Part shown: piece after piece, positions 1-7,623 of the stretch
Layout: every line of letters starts with the position of its first letter
How positions within the stretch are numbered: the stretch's first letter is position 1
Assembly (NCBI GenBank): GCA_905233775.1
Contig: CAJOEB010000011.1
Location: 1 to 14,581 of the forward strand
From: an uncultured Alphaproteobacteria bacterium
GTDB taxonomy: Bacteria > Pseudomonadota > Alphaproteobacteria > UBA3830
Length of the DNA stretch: 14,581 nt
Direction of reading: 5' to 3'
Position numbers and translations under genes: made by a program
Notes under the pieces: generated by a model
Database searches by the model: none
Seen by the model: the letters and a program-made list of their open reading frames with translations, nothing else
Told to the model about the DNA's origin: nothing

Positions 1-83
1 AAGATAATTCTATCCTTCAAATCAGAAGCTTTAGATAACGTTTCCGCACTGATTTTTTGAGAAAAAAATGAATCTAACGCCAT
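1..83 (-). CDS. secY: SecY, preprotein translocase pore subunit (5' fragment)
   Basis: Partial gene: the first 27 codons, running off the left edge. The reading from the ATG at 83 starts MALDSFF and continues with KASDLKDRII. This fits the cytoplasmic N-terminal segment of SecY (a KA-x-ELK/R-x-RI-like stretch just before transmembrane helix 1). SecY forms the protein-conducting channel of the Sec translocon with SecE and SecG in the inner membrane. The start is supported by an AGAAGG Shine-Dalgarno sequence at 92-97, 8 bases upstream of the ATG, and by position: secY follows rplO in the spc operon of most bacteria. The call rests on a short stretch plus synteny. No transmembrane segment is visible inside the window. 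It is separated from rplO by 136 bases, unusually far for this cluster. Confidence 0.82.
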   Translation of the reverse strand, partial: MALDSFFSQKISAETLSKASDLKDRII

Positions 84-219
84 ACAAACAACCTTCTAAA
101 AGACGAACACCGTCATAAACTCGCAATCTGTACACACTTCCGCGACAATCTTGCCGCCATACTGTATCACACATGCACACATAAACAAGGTAATAGAAAC
201 ACTCAACTATTACTTATAC
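84..219 (-). other. rplO-secY intergenic region with small hairpin
   Basis: This 136-base spacer is the longest gap inside the cluster. On the minus strand it carries a 6-bp hairpin (GCGGCA, loop AGAT, TGTCGC with one G-U pair) at 142-157. An AT-only dyad TAATAG/CTATTA with a 10-base loop lies at 191-212. Neither is followed by a T-run, so I do not call a terminator. Two short open frames (28 and 47 codons) cross the spacer without clear ribosome binding sites. A weak extended -10-like element (TGATACAGT, about 161-169) lacks a convincing -35. The region may be a secY leader or simply spacer. Confidence 0.45.
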
Positions 220-684
220 TTATGCGATTTGAACTTTTCCTCCTGCAGCTTCAACACCTCTGACAGCAGCATCAGAGGCATAAGATACTGTAAGGTTCAG
301 AGCAGTTTTTAACTCCCCTTTTGCTAACAAACGCACATTACAAATATTTTTCCTTATAACATTTGCCGTTTTAAGAGCATCTATATTGATCTCCTGTTTT
401 GCTTTAAATACCTTTGCATCACACAATTTTTGCAATGTCGAAAGATTTAAATAAGCAATACAAGATTTATCTTGTAAAGAAACAAAACCTCTCTTAGGTA
501 ACCTTCTGTAAAGAGGCATCTGACCGCCTTCAAACCACTTCACTTTGCCGCGACCTGAACGCGCCTTACCTCCCTTATGACCATAAGAAGATGTCTTACC
601 GCATCCCGAGCCTATTCCTCTGCCTAAAGCTTTTGCATCTATTCCATGACGACGCTTTAAGCCATTTAATTCTAACTTACTCAT
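220..684 (-). CDS. rplO: 50S ribosomal protein L15
   Basis: L15 is a late-assembling large-subunit protein that binds 23S rRNA. The 154-residue product has the family's glycine- and lysine-rich N-terminal arm. GRGIGSG appears near residue 20 and GHKGGKARSG near residue 36, followed by the GGQMPLYRRLPKRGF motif and a globular C-terminal half ending in GVEAAGGKVQIA. I chose the ATG at 684 (MSKLELNGL) because GGTGG lies 6 bases upstream. The in-frame ATG at 690 adds only Met-Gln and has its GGTGG directly adjacent, too close for a normal spacer. The start overlaps the end of rpmD by 8 bases, which suggests translational coupling. It is the last ribosomal protein gene of the cluster here, and secY follows after a long gap. 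Confidence 0.96.
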   Translation of the reverse strand: MSKLELNGLKRRHGIDAKALGRGIGSGCGKTSSYGHKGGKARSGRGKVKWFEGGQMPLYRRLPKRGFVSLQDKSCIAYLNLSTLQKLCDAKVFKAKQEINIDALKTANVIRKNICNVRLLAKGELKTALNLTVSYASDAAVRGVEAAGGKVQIA

Positions 685-898
685 TTGCATCCACCACTTT
701 AACTAAGTGAGAAACCTTATTTATAAGACCACGAACACAACCGTTGTCTTCAAGAACTGATTTCTTACCGACCTTTCCAAGTCCTAATCCGGAAAGACTT
801 TGACGTTGTGCTTCCACACAGCCTATACTGCTTTTTATTTGCATTACGCAAATCTTCTTTTCGGATGATGTTTTCTTAGCTTTAGCCTTAGTAGTCAT
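677..898 (-). CDS. rpmD: 50S ribosomal protein L30
   Basis: L30 is a small large-subunit protein that binds 23S rRNA domain II. The 73-residue product contains the family core: MQIKSSIGCVEAQRQSLSGLGL near residues 19-40, then LEDNGCVRGLINKVSHLVKV. Bacterial L30 is usually about 58-62 residues. The excess is a lysine-rich N-terminal tail (MTTKAKAKKTSSEKK) of roughly 14 residues. The ATG at 898 has a GAGGTG Shine-Dalgarno sequence 5 bases upstream, so the tail looks genuinely translated. The gene lies 10 bases after rpsE and overlaps the start of rplO. L30 is absent from some reduced genomes, so its retention argues against extreme reduction. Confidence 0.95.
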   Translation of the reverse strand: MTTKAKAKKTSSEKKICVMQIKSSIGCVEAQRQSLSGLGLGKVGKKSVLEDNGCVRGLINKVSHLVKVVDANE

Positions 899-908
899 CG
901 TTCACCTC

Positions 909-1424
909 TTATTTCGCTACCGTCGTGCGACGAGATGTAATCTCACCGATTTTCTTACCACGCTTACTCGCTATATATCTAGGAGAAACAGTTGAAGTAA
1001 GAGCATCAAATGTCGCTCTGACCATATTAAACGGATTAGCAGATCCGAGACATTTGCTGACAACGTCCTGAATACCAAGAGCCTCAAATACTGATCTCAT
1101 AGCACCACCGGCGATAATTCCCGTACCAGCAGGAGCAGAACGCAAAACAACCTTACCGGCTCCAAATCTGCCATATGCGTCATGGTGTAATGAACGCCCT
1201 TCACGCATAGGAACACGGATCATAGACTTTTTCGCTTTCTCCGATGCTTTCTTTACCGCGTCTGTAACTTCCTTGGCCTTTCCACTGGCAAAACCGACAC
1301 GACCCTTTCCGTCTCCAACGACAACCAAAGCAGCAAAAGAGAATCTTTTTCCTCCCTTAACAACCTTAGCAACACGATTGATCGCTACCAGTTTCTCAAT
1401 ATAAGCTGTCTCTTCACGACTCAT
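909..1424 (-). CDS. rpsE: 30S ribosomal protein S5
   Basis: S5 is a small-subunit protein at the mRNA entry channel and is important for decoding accuracy. The 171-residue product has the N-terminal double-stranded RNA-binding-like domain ([21 protein letters not shown], about residues 21-41, containing the loop where spectinomycin resistance arises in E. coli). The C-terminal domain follows with [18 protein letters not shown] and [13 protein letters not shown]. Length and order match the family. In the [13 protein letters not shown] motif the commonly seen His is Phe. The start at 1424 gives the expected short N-terminus. The Shine-Dalgarno sequence is weak (GGGAA within 15 bases), so coupling to rplR, 12 bases upstream, may help initiation. 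Confidence 0.97.
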   Translation of the reverse strand: MSREETAYIEKLVAINRVAKVVKGGKRFSFAALVVVGDGKGRVGFASGKAKEVTDAVKKASEKAKKSMIRVPMREGRSLHHDAYGRFGAGKVVLRSAPAGTGIIAGGAMRSVFEALGIQDVVSKCLGSANPFNMVRATFDALTSTVSPRYIASKRGKKIGEITSRRTTVAK

Positions 1425-1436
1425 TAGACCAATTCC

Positions 1437-1796
1437 CTAAAATACCAATCCGGCGCTACGTGCACCATCCGCCAGAGCCTTAACTCTTCCATGGTAGTTA
1501 TACCCACCACGATCAAAAACCACTTCCTTTACACCGACTTCAGCCGCTTTCCCCGCCAGTAAGGCGCCAACTTTTGCAGACGCATCGCAATTCGCTGTTT
1601 TGCCGCTTCCTCTGAGATTTTTATCCAAAGTTGATGCAGAACACAAGGTCTTTCCCTGTGTATCATCGATTATTTGCGCATAAATATGACGTCCGGATCT
1701 GAAAACGGAAAGCCTTGGCTTGCCAAATGACTTACAACGAGCCTTATAACGAATTCTGCTCGCTCTGCGCCTAAAATTCTTACTAAATCTAGACAT
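1437..1796 (-). CDS. rplR: 50S ribosomal protein L18
   Basis: L18 binds 5S rRNA together with L5 and L25 in the central protuberance of the large subunit. The 119-residue product has an arginine-rich N-terminus ([12 protein letters not shown]), the [20 protein letters not shown] core near residues 26-45, and the C-terminal [26 protein letters not shown] segment. These are all typical of the family. It begins 2 bases after the rplF stop codon and ends 12 bases before rpsE. No strong Shine-Dalgarno sequence is visible (a purine stretch AAGAAGAAA only), so translation probably depends on ribosomes finishing rplF. Confidence 0.97.
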   Translation of the reverse strand: MSRFSKNFRRRASRIRYKARCKSFGKPRLSVFRSGRHIYAQIIDDTQGKTLCSASTLDKNLRGSGKTANCDASAKVGALLAGKAAEVGVKEVVFDRGGYNYHGRVKALADGARSAGLVF

Positions 1797-1798
1797 GG

Positions 1799-2332
1799 CT
1801 ATTTCTTCTTTCCTTCTTTACGATAGACATACTGACCTTCGATGATAACTCCTTTGCCCTTATACGGCTCCGGTGGTCTGCGCATCTGCAGTTCTTTAAT
1901 CATCTCACCGACTCTTTGCTTATTTGCACCGGAAACAGCAATACAAGTAGGACTTTCACAAGTAATTTTCAAATCACTTGGTATCTCGATAACAACATCA
2001 TGGCTATACCCAAGTTGCATAACGAGATTTTTTCCTTGAACACTGGCTTTATAACCAACACCAACCAAGTTCACTTTCTTTGTGAATGCCGTAGATAAAC
2101 CATCAACTGCTTTCGCAACGATAGAACGACATGTTCCCCACATAGCTCTCGCGAATTTCTCATCGCTAGCCGGTTTAAATATAATTTTTCCGTCTGTTAG
2201 TTCAGTTTTTACGCTATCATGAACCTTAAACTCGAATTCCCCGTTCTTTCCCTTGCCAACGAGAACTCCATTATTGAATGTAACGTTAACACCTGAAGGA
2301 ATATTAATGGGATGCTTTCCAATTCTAGACAT
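1799..2332 (-). CDS. rplF: 50S ribosomal protein L6
   Basis: L6 is a two-domain large-subunit protein near the GTPase-associated centre. It contacts the sarcin-ricin loop region where EF-G and EF-Tu bind. The 177-residue product starts [15 protein letters not shown], as expected. It has [25 protein letters not shown] in the first half and ends with the family signature [27 protein letters not shown]. The frame is open 19 codons further upstream, but those codons overlap the end of rpsH and do not look like L6. The ATG at 2332 is correct and lies one base after the rpsH stop (TAA-A-ATG), a coupled junction with AGGGTG inside rpsH as Shine-Dalgarno sequence. Confidence 0.97.
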   Translation of the reverse strand: MSRIGKHPINIPSGVNVTFNNGVLVGKGKNGEFEFKVHDSVKTELTDGKIIFKPASDEKFARAMWGTCRSIVAKAVDGLSTAFTKKVNLVGVGYKASVQGKNLVMQLGYSHDVVIEIPSDLKITCESPTCIAVSGANKQRVGEMIKELQMRRPPEPYKGKGVIIEGQYVYRKEGKKK

Positions 2333-2333
2333 T

Positions 2334-2726
2334 TTAGAACACCCTACACAAAATCTCGCCACCAACATTCTGTCCTCTGGCTTCAGCATCGGACATTACT
2401 CCTTTAGAGGTGGATAAGATCGAAATACCAAAACCGTTAAACACTCCGCCGACTTTCTTTATCTTAGAATAAACTCTGCGGCTTGGCTTGGACACTCTAT
2501 CAAGAACCTTAATAACAGAACGTCCTTCATAATATCTTAAAGTAACTCTGAAAAACTTGCGATTTCCTTTTTCAACTTCAGTGAAACCGTTAATATAACC
2601 TTCTCTTTCCAGAACTCTCAGAATTCCTGCTTTAATTTTGGATGATGGGATATCAACTGTTTCAAAACTGCGTTGACAAGCATTTTTAATTCTTGCAAGC
2701 ATATCCGAAATAGGATCGGTCATCAT
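2334..2726 (-). CDS. rpsH: 30S ribosomal protein S8
   Basis: S8 is a primary 16S rRNA-binding protein (central domain, helix 21). In E. coli it is also the translational repressor of the spc operon. The 130-residue product has the family N-terminus (MTDPISDMLARIKNA) and the IPSSKIKAGILRVLEREGYI segment. It ends with the conserved C-terminal RNA-binding part NGFGISILSTSKGVM, followed by EARGQNVGGEILCRVF. Two ATGs are adjacent (2726 and 2723). The first is chosen because AGGAG lies 9 bases upstream. The gene follows rpsN by 13 bases and is coupled to rplF. Confidence 0.97.
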   Translation of the reverse strand: MMTDPISDMLARIKNACQRSFETVDIPSSKIKAGILRVLEREGYINGFTEVEKGNRKFFRVTLRYYEGRSVIKVLDRVSKPSRRVYSKIKKVGGVFNGFGISILSTSKGVMSDAEARGQNVGGEILCRVF

Positions 2727-2739
2727 ATCTTTATTCTCC

Positions 2740-3045
2740 TTACCAACTTGCTTTGCGAATGCCCGGAATTAATCCGCCGGCAGCCATTTCTCTCAGCATA
2801 ATGCGAGATATATTGAACTTCCGATAAACACCGCGTCCGCGTCCTGTAATCATACAACGATTACGAATTCTTGTCGCTGAAGATGTTCTTGGCATTGCCG
2901 ATAACTTCAACTGAGCGGCAAACCGCTCTTCCGGAGCTACGGTTTTATTCATTATAACAGACTTCAAACGAGCGCGAGTTGCTTTTTTCGCTTCTACACA
3001 TCTACGAATTCTTTTTACAGACTCAATTGTACTTTTACGAGCCAT
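2740..3045 (-). CDS. rpsN: 30S ribosomal protein S14, zinc-free long form
   Basis: S14 is a small-subunit head protein bound to 16S rRNA near S3 and S10. The 101-residue product is the long, zinc-independent (C-minus) form. It has no CxxC pairs, carries an internal extension compared with the 61-residue zinc form, and ends in the standard [33 protein letters not shown] and [11 protein letters not shown] stretches. This form is standard in proteobacteria. An AAGGAGA Shine-Dalgarno sequence lies 8 bases before the ATG at 3045. The gene sits between rplE and rpsH as in the E. coli spc operon. Confidence 0.97.
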   Translation of the reverse strand: MARKSTIESVKRIRRCVEAKKATRARLKSVIMNKTVAPEERFAAQLKLSAMPRTSSATRIRNRCMITGRGRGVYRKFNISRIMLREMAAGGLIPGIRKASW

Positions 3046-3056
3046 TAAAAATCTCC

Positions 3057-3596
3057 TTAAGAAACAAATGGAAAATTAAATTCTTCCAACAATGCGGCTG
3101 CATGCGCGCAATTTGATGAGGAAGTTACAATAACTACATTCATTCCGTGTATGTTTTCAACATTACTAACGGCGATTTCAGGAAACACGATCTGCTCTTT
3201 GATACCGAAAGAGTAGTTACCATTTCCATCAAACGATTTTCTCGGTAATCCTCTGAAATCTCTTACTCTCGGAAGAGCAATATTTATCAAACGATCAAGA
3301 AATTCATACATTCTATCACCACGAAGAGTAACCATCGCACCAATCTTTTGTCCTGCACGAAGTTTAAACCCTGCGATTGATTTTTTTGCTACCGTAGGAA
3401 CAGCTTTCTGACCTGCAATAGCGGTTAATTCTTCAACTGCTTGCTTGATATACTTACTATCAGCAATTGCCTCACCCATTCCCATATTGATAACGATCTT
3501 TTCAAATCTAGGAACTTGAAGATCATTTGTAAGACCCAGTTTCTTTTTCAACTGAGGAAGAGCTGTTTTAAAATAAAATTCTCTCAAACGAGCCAT
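3057..3596 (-). CDS. rplE: 50S ribosomal protein L5
   Basis: L5 binds 5S rRNA and forms intersubunit bridge B1b in the central protuberance. The product is 179 residues, the usual family length. It has [16 protein letters not shown] near residues 33-48, [20 protein letters not shown] with the conserved KS-x-A-x-FK-x-R run, and the [17 protein letters not shown] motif, then [16 protein letters not shown]. The frame extends seven codons upstream to a TTG at 3617, overlapping the rplX stop. The ATG at 3596 (MARLREFY) matches the family start and gives the correct length. The gap to rplX is 13 bases. In E. coli the S8 repressor binds mRNA at this junction, and a small hairpin lies just upstream here. 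Confidence 0.97.
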   Translation of the reverse strand: MARLREFYFKTALPQLKKKLGLTNDLQVPRFEKIVINMGMGEAIADSKYIKQAVEELTAIAGQKAVPTVAKKSIAGFKLRAGQKIGAMVTLRGDRMYEFLDRLINIALPRVRDFRGLPRKSFDGNGNYSFGIKEQIVFPEIAVSNVENIHGMNVVIVTSSSNCAHAAALLEEFNFPFVS

Positions 3597-3609
3597 AGTA
3601 ATCTCACGT

Positions 3610-3924
3610 CTATCCAATTAAGGCACCGGTACGCCTTGAAAAACGTACTTTCTTGCCATCAACAACCTTAAAACCAACTCTAGTTGGCTTATCGTCCGTA
3701 CTATCGATCAACATTACGTTAGATGCATGTATGGACTTCTCTTTTTTTACGAGACCACCTGCGCTTGTCATCGAAGGTTTCTCATGTCTGGTAACTACAT
3801 TAACATCCTTTACGACTACACGTCTTGCGTCTCTCTCAACACTCAGGATCTCGCCTCTTTTGCCTTTATCTTTTCCGGCAATAACTTGTACGGTATCACC
3901 TTTTTTTATACGCCATTTATCCAT
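3610..3924 (-). CDS. rplX: 50S ribosomal protein L24
   Basis: L24 is one of the two assembly-initiator proteins of the large subunit and binds the 5' end of 23S rRNA near the exit tunnel. The 104-residue product carries a KOW motif (KKGDTVQVIAGKDKGKRGEI, about residues 7-26). The conserved KDVNVVTRHEKP stretch follows, then the SIHASNVMLID segment and GFKVVDGKKVRFSRRTG. The frame is open 7 codons upstream of the chosen start, but the ATG at 3924 has GGAGGTG about 8 bases upstream and yields the family N-terminus. It begins one base after the rplN stop (TAA-A-ATG). Confidence 0.97.
   Translation of the reverse strand: MDKWRIKKGDTVQVIAGKDKGKRGEILSVERDARRVVVKDVNVVTRHEKPSMTSAGGLVKKEKSIHASNVMLIDSTDDKPTRVGFKVVDGKKVRFSRRTGALIG
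3620..3637 (-). other. Small hairpin at the 3' end of rplX
   Basis: A perfect 5-bp inverted repeat AAGGC/GCCTT encloses an 8-base loop and sits 8-25 bases upstream of the rplX stop codon, just before rplE. It is in coding sequence and has no T-run, so it is not a terminator. It is noted because the E. coli S8 autoregulatory site lies at the same gene junction. I see no clear match to the S8-binding helix 21 core, so function is speculative. Confidence 0.25.
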
Positions 3925-3925
3925 T

Positions 3926-4294
3926 TTACAGCACCTCCGGAGCAAGCGAAACTATCTTCATCATATTTTTTGAACGCAACTCTCTGGTTACAGGACCGAA
4001 AACACGAGTTCCTATTGGTTCGCCTTGCTTATTAATAATAACAGCGGCATTTCTATCAAATCTGATTACGCTGCCATCCTTACGATAGATCGCAGAAGCT
4101 GTTCTAACGACTACAGCTTGTACGACATCACCTTTTTTCACCTTTCCGCGAGGAATAGCGTCTTTTACTGACGCAACAATGATATCCCCTACCCTTGCGT
4201 ATCTGCGTCCGGCACCACCGAGAACCTTTATGCACATAATTTCTTTTGCGCCTGAGTTATCCGCCACATTTAAGCGCGATTGCATCTGTATCAT
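3926..4294 (-). CDS. rplN: 50S ribosomal protein L14
   Basis: L14 is a highly conserved large-subunit protein at the intersubunit face (bridges B5 and B8) and next to L19. The 122-residue product matches the family almost throughout. It has [27 protein letters not shown] at the N-terminus, then [35 protein letters not shown]. The [29 protein letters not shown] segment is followed by the C-terminal [11 protein letters not shown]. An AAGGAG Shine-Dalgarno sequence lies 6 bases before the ATG at 4294. It starts one base after the rpsQ stop and ends one base before rplX, so three genes are tightly coupled. Confidence 0.98.
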   Translation of the reverse strand: MIQMQSRLNVADNSGAKEIMCIKVLGGAGRRYARVGDIIVASVKDAIPRGKVKKGDVVQAVVVRTASAIYRKDGSVIRFDRNAAVIINKQGEPIGTRVFGPVTRELRSKNMMKIVSLAPEVL

Positions 4295-4295
4295 G

Positions 4296-4547
4296 TTACG
4301 CTCCTTCCGCTACACGATCATTTGCAACGACTACCCAGCGTTTTGTCTTGGATATAGGAGCCGCTTCAGCGATCGAAACCTTATCTCCGACATTAACCTC
4401 GTTCTTCTCATCGTGCGCATGATATTTTTTTGTAACGTTAACATACTTTTTATATTTAGGATGCATAACGCGACGTGTTACCAAAACTGTTACTGTTTTG
4501 TCGCACGCATTACTTGTTACAACACCTTCCAAAATACGTTTAGGCAT
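4296..4547 (-). CDS. rpsQ: 30S ribosomal protein S17
   Basis: S17 is a primary 16S rRNA-binding OB-fold protein of the small-subunit body. The 83-residue product has [31 protein letters not shown] at residues 6-36. [34 protein letters not shown] follows, covering the family signature with the conserved D-x-x-N-x-x-x-x-GD pattern. The ATG at 4547 has an AGAGG Shine-Dalgarno sequence 5 bases upstream and lies inside the last codons of rpmC, an 8-base overlap. The length is normal. Confidence 0.97.
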   Translation of the reverse strand: MPKRILEGVVTSNACDKTVTVLVTRRVMHPKYKKYVNVTKKYHAHDEKNEVNVGDKVSIAEAAPISKTKRWVVVANDRVAEGA

Positions 4548-4725
4548 TTTTTCCTCTCATCTCACCGGAAATCACACACTTTGCGATATTCTTACGAACC
4601 TGCTTAATGGTATGAGCAGGAACTGTCTCGCCCAATACTCTGCGGAAACGAATTCTCATGGCCTCTAATTTTGCCGCATCTAACTCGCTATTCGCAGATA
4701 CTTCTTTTTTCTTCTTGCCGACCAT
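4540..4725 (-). CDS. rpmC: 50S ribosomal protein L29
   Basis: L29 is a small helical protein beside the polypeptide exit tunnel. With L23 it forms the docking site for trigger factor and SRP. The 61-residue product is a divergent family member. Its N-terminus is lysine-rich (MVGKKKKEV). The second helix [16 protein letters not shown] and the third helix [12 protein letters not shown] correspond to the usual LR-x-E-x-FxLRFQ and RIRQVRRxIAR stretches. Identification leans partly on position between rplP and rpsQ. The ATG at 4725 has AGGAGA 7-8 bases upstream. It starts 2 bases after rplP and overlaps rpsQ by 8 bases. Confidence 0.92.
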   Translation of the reverse strand: MVGKKKKEVSANSELDAAKLEAMRIRFRRVLGETVPAHTIKQVRKNIAKCVISGEMRGKNA

Positions 4726-4727
4726 TG

Positions 4728-5138
4728 TTATTCTCCTCTCGAAATTATCTTCGTAAGAATAGGTAACTTAGCAGAAGCAAGACTTAATGCTTCCATTGCT
4801 ACTGCCGGCTCAACACCATCCATTTCGAACAAAATCGTTCCCGGATATACTCTGCAAGCCCAATATTCTACACCGCCTTTTCCGCTTCCCATTCTGACTT
4901 CAGCCGGTTTTTGTGTAACAGGAAGATCAGGATAGACACGGATCCAAACTTTTCCGACACGCTTCATACAACGAGTAATCGCACGTCTTGCCGCTTCAAT
5001 TTGCGCTGCAGTTACACGAGCTGGTTCTAACGCTTTCAACCCAAAAGCACCGAAATTCAATCGATGACCGCGAGTAGCAACACCACGGATCCTTCCCTTA
5101 AACTGCTTTCTGAACTTTATCTTAGCTGGAGATAACAT
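4728..5138 (-). CDS. rplP: 50S ribosomal protein L16
   Basis: L16 joins the large subunit late, at the A-site and peptidyl-transferase region, organising tRNA binding. The 136-residue product has [19 protein letters not shown] at the N-terminus, then [30 protein letters not shown] at about residues 28-57. It continues with [35 protein letters not shown], all close to the family consensus. Length and start (ATG 5138) are standard. The Shine-Dalgarno sequence is distant (GGGAGT about 10 bases upstream). It follows rpsC by 7 bases and precedes rpmC by 2. Confidence 0.98.
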   Translation of the reverse strand: MLSPAKIKFRKQFKGRIRGVATRGHRLNFGAFGLKALEPARVTAAQIEAARRAITRCMKRVGKVWIRVYPDLPVTQKPAEVRMGSGKGGVEYWACRVYPGTILFEMDGVEPAVAMEALSLASAKLPILTKIISRGE

Positions 5139-5145
5139 TTTCTAC

Positions 5146-5838
5146 TTACTCCCTGCTTCTTTCTTGTTTTTCGGTTCTGTCGCCAACACGTTTCGGTAAG
5201 AATACGTTTCTCGTGTTAAATGTCTCACCGCGATAAATCCAAACTTTTATGCCAACAGTACCATATGTGGTATATGCAGTAGCAAAACCGTAGTCGATAT
5301 CAGCACGTAAAGTCTGAAGAGGAACCGCACCGTCACGATACCACTCCATTCTTGCGATTTCAGCACCGCCAAGACGACCTGAGCAATTAACTCGAATACC
5401 TAACCCGCCGGCTCTCAATGTTGATTGCATCGCTCTCTTTACGGCACGACGGAACCCGACTCTTTTCTCAATCTGAGATGCGATAGATTCTGCGACCAAT
5501 TTTGCGTCAACTTCCGGCTTACGGACTTCAACAAGGTTCAATACTACCTCAGATCCGACAAAACCCATCAAATCCGTACGTAATTTCTCAATTTCGTTGC
5601 CCTTTTTCCCGATAATAACGCCCGGACGAGCTGTATGCAAAGTAACAACAACTTTCTTCGCCAATCTTTCCAAAGTAACTTTAGAAATACCCGCTGCCTT
5701 CAATCTGTCATTAAGATATTTTCTTAATTCATAGTCTTGGCGGAGTAACTTCGCATATTCATTCTTTGAAAACCAATTAGAATTCCAGTTGCGTATAATA
5801 CCCAGACGAAGCGAATTCGGATTTATTTTCTGTCCCAT
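5146..5838 (-). CDS. rpsC: 30S ribosomal protein S3
   Basis: S3 is a small-subunit head protein that lines the mRNA entry tunnel and contributes to helicase activity on mRNA. The 230-residue product starts [14 protein letters not shown]. It has a KH domain with the GxxG loop GKKG at residues 77-80 ([16 protein letters not shown]) and the C-terminal S3 domain with [43 protein letters not shown]. It ends in a basic tail. Nine in-frame codons upstream overlap rplV and do not fit the family, so the ATG at 5838 is used. GAGGG lies 6 bases upstream, and the start is one base after the rplV stop (TGA-A-ATG). Confidence 0.98.
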   Translation of the reverse strand: MGQKINPNSLRLGIIRNWNSNWFSKNEYAKLLRQDYELRKYLNDRLKAAGISKVTLERLAKKVVVTLHTARPGVIIGKKGNEIEKLRTDLMGFVGSEVVLNLVEVRKPEVDAKLVAESIASQIEKRVGFRRAVKRAMQSTLRAGGLGIRVNCSGRLGGAEIARMEWYRDGAVPLQTLRADIDYGFATAYTTYGTVGIKVWIYRGETFNTRNVFLPKRVGDRTEKQERSRE

Positions 5839-5839
5839 T

Positions 5840-6211
5840 TCAACCCTCAGTCTCACACAAAACAACAGTTAACCGACTAAATCTCTTGAAGATCGGGCTT
5901 CCGCTACCTTTAGCACGAGCCATAAATCTTCTGAGTGTGAGAGCTTTCCCGACATAAGCTTCCTTTACTCTTAAAAGATCGATATCAAGTCCATAATTCA
6001 TTTCTGCATTAGAAACGGCTGACAAAACAGTCTTGCGAACATCTTCCGCTACCGCTCTATTACAAAACTTCAACTGATCAAGAGCCTTGCTAACCGGCAT
6101 ACCTCTGATCAATTTTGCAACCAAATTAACCTTTCTGGGAGAAGCAAGAATCATACGATCCTTAGCAACCACATCCACAGAAACAGGTTTGATACGTAAC
6201 CTTTTGCTCAT
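5840..6211 (-). CDS. rplV: 50S ribosomal protein L22
   Basis: L22 has a globular domain on the subunit surface and a beta-hairpin reaching into the exit tunnel, where macrolide resistance changes map in other bacteria. The 123-residue product is somewhat longer than the common 110, mainly at the N-terminus ([18 protein letters not shown] before the conserved [14 protein letters not shown] at about residues 26-39). It has [15 protein letters not shown] in the middle and the tunnel hairpin [28 protein letters not shown] near the end. The frame is open 22 codons upstream inside rpsS. The ATG at 6211 is chosen because AAGGA lies 6 bases upstream and it follows the rpsS stop by one base. Confidence 0.95.
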   Translation of the reverse strand: MSKRLRIKPVSVDVVAKDRMILASPRKVNLVAKLIRGMPVSKALDQLKFCNRAVAEDVRKTVLSAVSNAEMNYGLDIDLLRVKEAYVGKALTLRRFMARAKGSGSPIFKRFSRLTVVLCETEG

Positions 6212-6212
6212 C

Positions 6213-6491
6213 TTATTCCTTCTTCGCTTTTCTATCACCGGAATGACCATTGAAAGTCCTTGTAGGAGAAAACTCACCTAACTTATGACCAACCATTTCT
6301 TCCGTAACAAGTACAGGAATGAACTTGCGACCATTATGTACAGAAAACGTAACACCGACGAAATCAGGAATGATTGTCGAACGCCTGGACCATGTCTTGA
6401 TAGGATCACGACGACCTGATTCAAGCAACGCTTTGACCTTCTTTATCAAATATCCGTCAACAAACGGACCTTTCCACACTGAACGAGCCAC
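6213..6491 (-). CDS. rpsS: 30S ribosomal protein S19
   Basis: S19 is a small-subunit head protein that complexes with S13 and contributes to intersubunit bridge B1a. The 92-residue product is nearly consensus: [19 protein letters not shown], then [30 protein letters not shown] and [27 protein letters not shown]. The start codon is GTG (6489-6491), the only non-ATG start I assign in the cluster. GGTGAT lies just upstream and no better in-frame ATG exists. It begins 8 bases after rplB and is coupled to rplV through a one-base gap. Confidence 0.97.
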   Translation of the reverse strand: MARSVWKGPFVDGYLIKKVKALLESGRRDPIKTWSRRSTIIPDFVGVTFSVHNGRKFIPVLVTEEMVGHKLGEFSPTRTFNGHSGDRKAKKE

Positions 6492-6499
6492 AATATCAC

Positions 6500-7327
6500 C
6501 TACTTCTTTCTACGCGTCAAAATAAACCTGTCGGACTGCTTAGCCTTCCGCCTTGTCTTGTAACCCTTTGTAGGCTTACCCCAAGGAGTAACAGGTTGTC
6601 TTCCGCTCTTCGTTTTACCTTCACCACCACCATGAGGGTGATCGATTGGGTTCATAGCAGAACCTCTGTTTACAGGACGCCACCCCATCCAACGACTACG
6701 TCCAGCCTTACCAAGATTAATATTTTTCTGATCTTGGTTCGAAACTGCGCCAATAGTAGCACGACATTCACCGTTTATCAACCTCACTTCTCCGGAAGAT
6801 AATTTTACGATGACTCTTCCCGAATCACGTCCGACGATCTGTCCATATGTACCGGCAGAACGCACGTACTGAGCGCCTTTATCTGCTTTTACCTCGATAT
6901 TATGAACAACCGTACCAACAGGAATATTAATCATCTTCATACAGTTACCGACTTTTACATCAGTTTTATCTGAAGAAATAACTTTATCACCTACTGCCAA
7001 TCTTTGCGGCGCAATAATATAAGAATACTCACCATCGGTATATTTTATAAGAGCGATAAACGCTGTTCTGTTTGGATCGTACTCAATACGCTCAACAACT
7101 GCTTCAATATCTTTCTTATCTCTCAAAAAGTCGATGAAACGATAGAGCTTTTTATGCCCACCACCTCTATGCCAAGCGGTAATACGCCCCTGAAAATTGC
7201 GTCCACCTGTGTTCGACTTACCATAAACCAACCCTTTGTAAGGTCTTCCTTCCCAGAGAGAAGATCTATCTACTAAGACCAATCCTCTTGTACCAGCTGT
7301 AACCGGTTTATAAGATTTCAGAGCCAT
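6500..7327 (-). CDS. rplB: 50S ribosomal protein L2
   Basis: L2 is a universally conserved 23S rRNA-binding protein required for subunit association and peptidyl-transferase activity. The 275-residue product has the N-terminal OB-fold part with [28 protein letters not shown] at about residues 41-68. The middle SH3-like part contains [13 protein letters not shown] and [19 protein letters not shown]. The C-terminal [25 protein letters not shown] segment contains the histidine that corresponds to the functionally important His229 of E. coli L2. The ATG overlaps the rplW stop by one base (TAATG). GAGGGTGG is upstream. Length is typical. Confidence 0.98.
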   Translation of the reverse strand: MALKSYKPVTAGTRGLVLVDRSSLWEGRPYKGLVYGKSNTGGRNFQGRITAWHRGGGHKKLYRFIDFLRDKKDIEAVVERIEYDPNRTAFIALIKYTDGEYSYIIAPQRLAVGDKVISSDKTDVKVGNCMKMINIPVGTVVHNIEVKADKGAQYVRSAGTYGQIVGRDSGRVIVKLSSGEVRLINGECRATIGAVSNQDQKNINLGKAGRSRWMGWRPVNRGSAMNPIDHPHGGGEGKTKSGRQPVTPWGKPTKGYKTRRKAKQSDRFILTRRKK

Positions 7328-7617
7328 TAGATACCACCCTCAAAATTAATCGTACCTTCGGATAATCGAACAAACGCCAATTTCCTTGGTTTCGTCTCGC
7401 CACGCTTTCCTCTAAAGGTTTTCTTTTTTCCGCCTCTATTTAAGACATTAACATCAGCGACTTTTACGCCCGAAAAAACCTTTTCTATTGCTCTAGCTAT
7501 ATCAAGCTTTGTTGCGTTAGGAAGGACTTTAAAGACATAAGCTGTCTTACCTTCTACGCCTTTCATAGCTTTTTCCGTCATAACAGGAGCAATTAAAACA
7601 TCGTATTCTGATATCAT
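7327..7617 (-). CDS. rplW: 50S ribosomal protein L23
   Basis: L23 sits at the exit tunnel and is the main ribosomal contact for trigger factor and the signal recognition particle. The 96-residue product has the expected [13 protein letters not shown]-terminus, then [35 protein letters not shown] at about residues 26-60 (normally KxxIKxAVExxFxVKVxxVNT). A basic [22 protein letters not shown] stretch follows. It starts 6 bases after rplD. The Shine-Dalgarno sequence is weak (GGGATAAG), and the stop codon shares a base with the rplB start codon. Confidence 0.97.
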   Translation of the reverse strand: MISEYDVLIAPVMTEKAMKGVEGKTAYVFKVLPNATKLDIARAIEKVFSGVKVADVNVLNRGGKKKTFRGKRGETKPRKLAFVRLSEGTINFEGGI

Positions 7618-7623
7618 AGCTAC

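Noticed and set aside
161..186. Promoter for secY in the rplO-secY gap
   Set aside because: An extended -10-like TGATACAGT is present, but the only -35-like element (TTGTTT) is at 15-base spacing. Too weak to call.
191..212. TAATAG/CTATTA dyad after rplO as a transcription terminator
   Set aside because: The stem is AT-only with a 10-base loop and is not followed by a T-run, so it does not meet the intrinsic terminator pattern.
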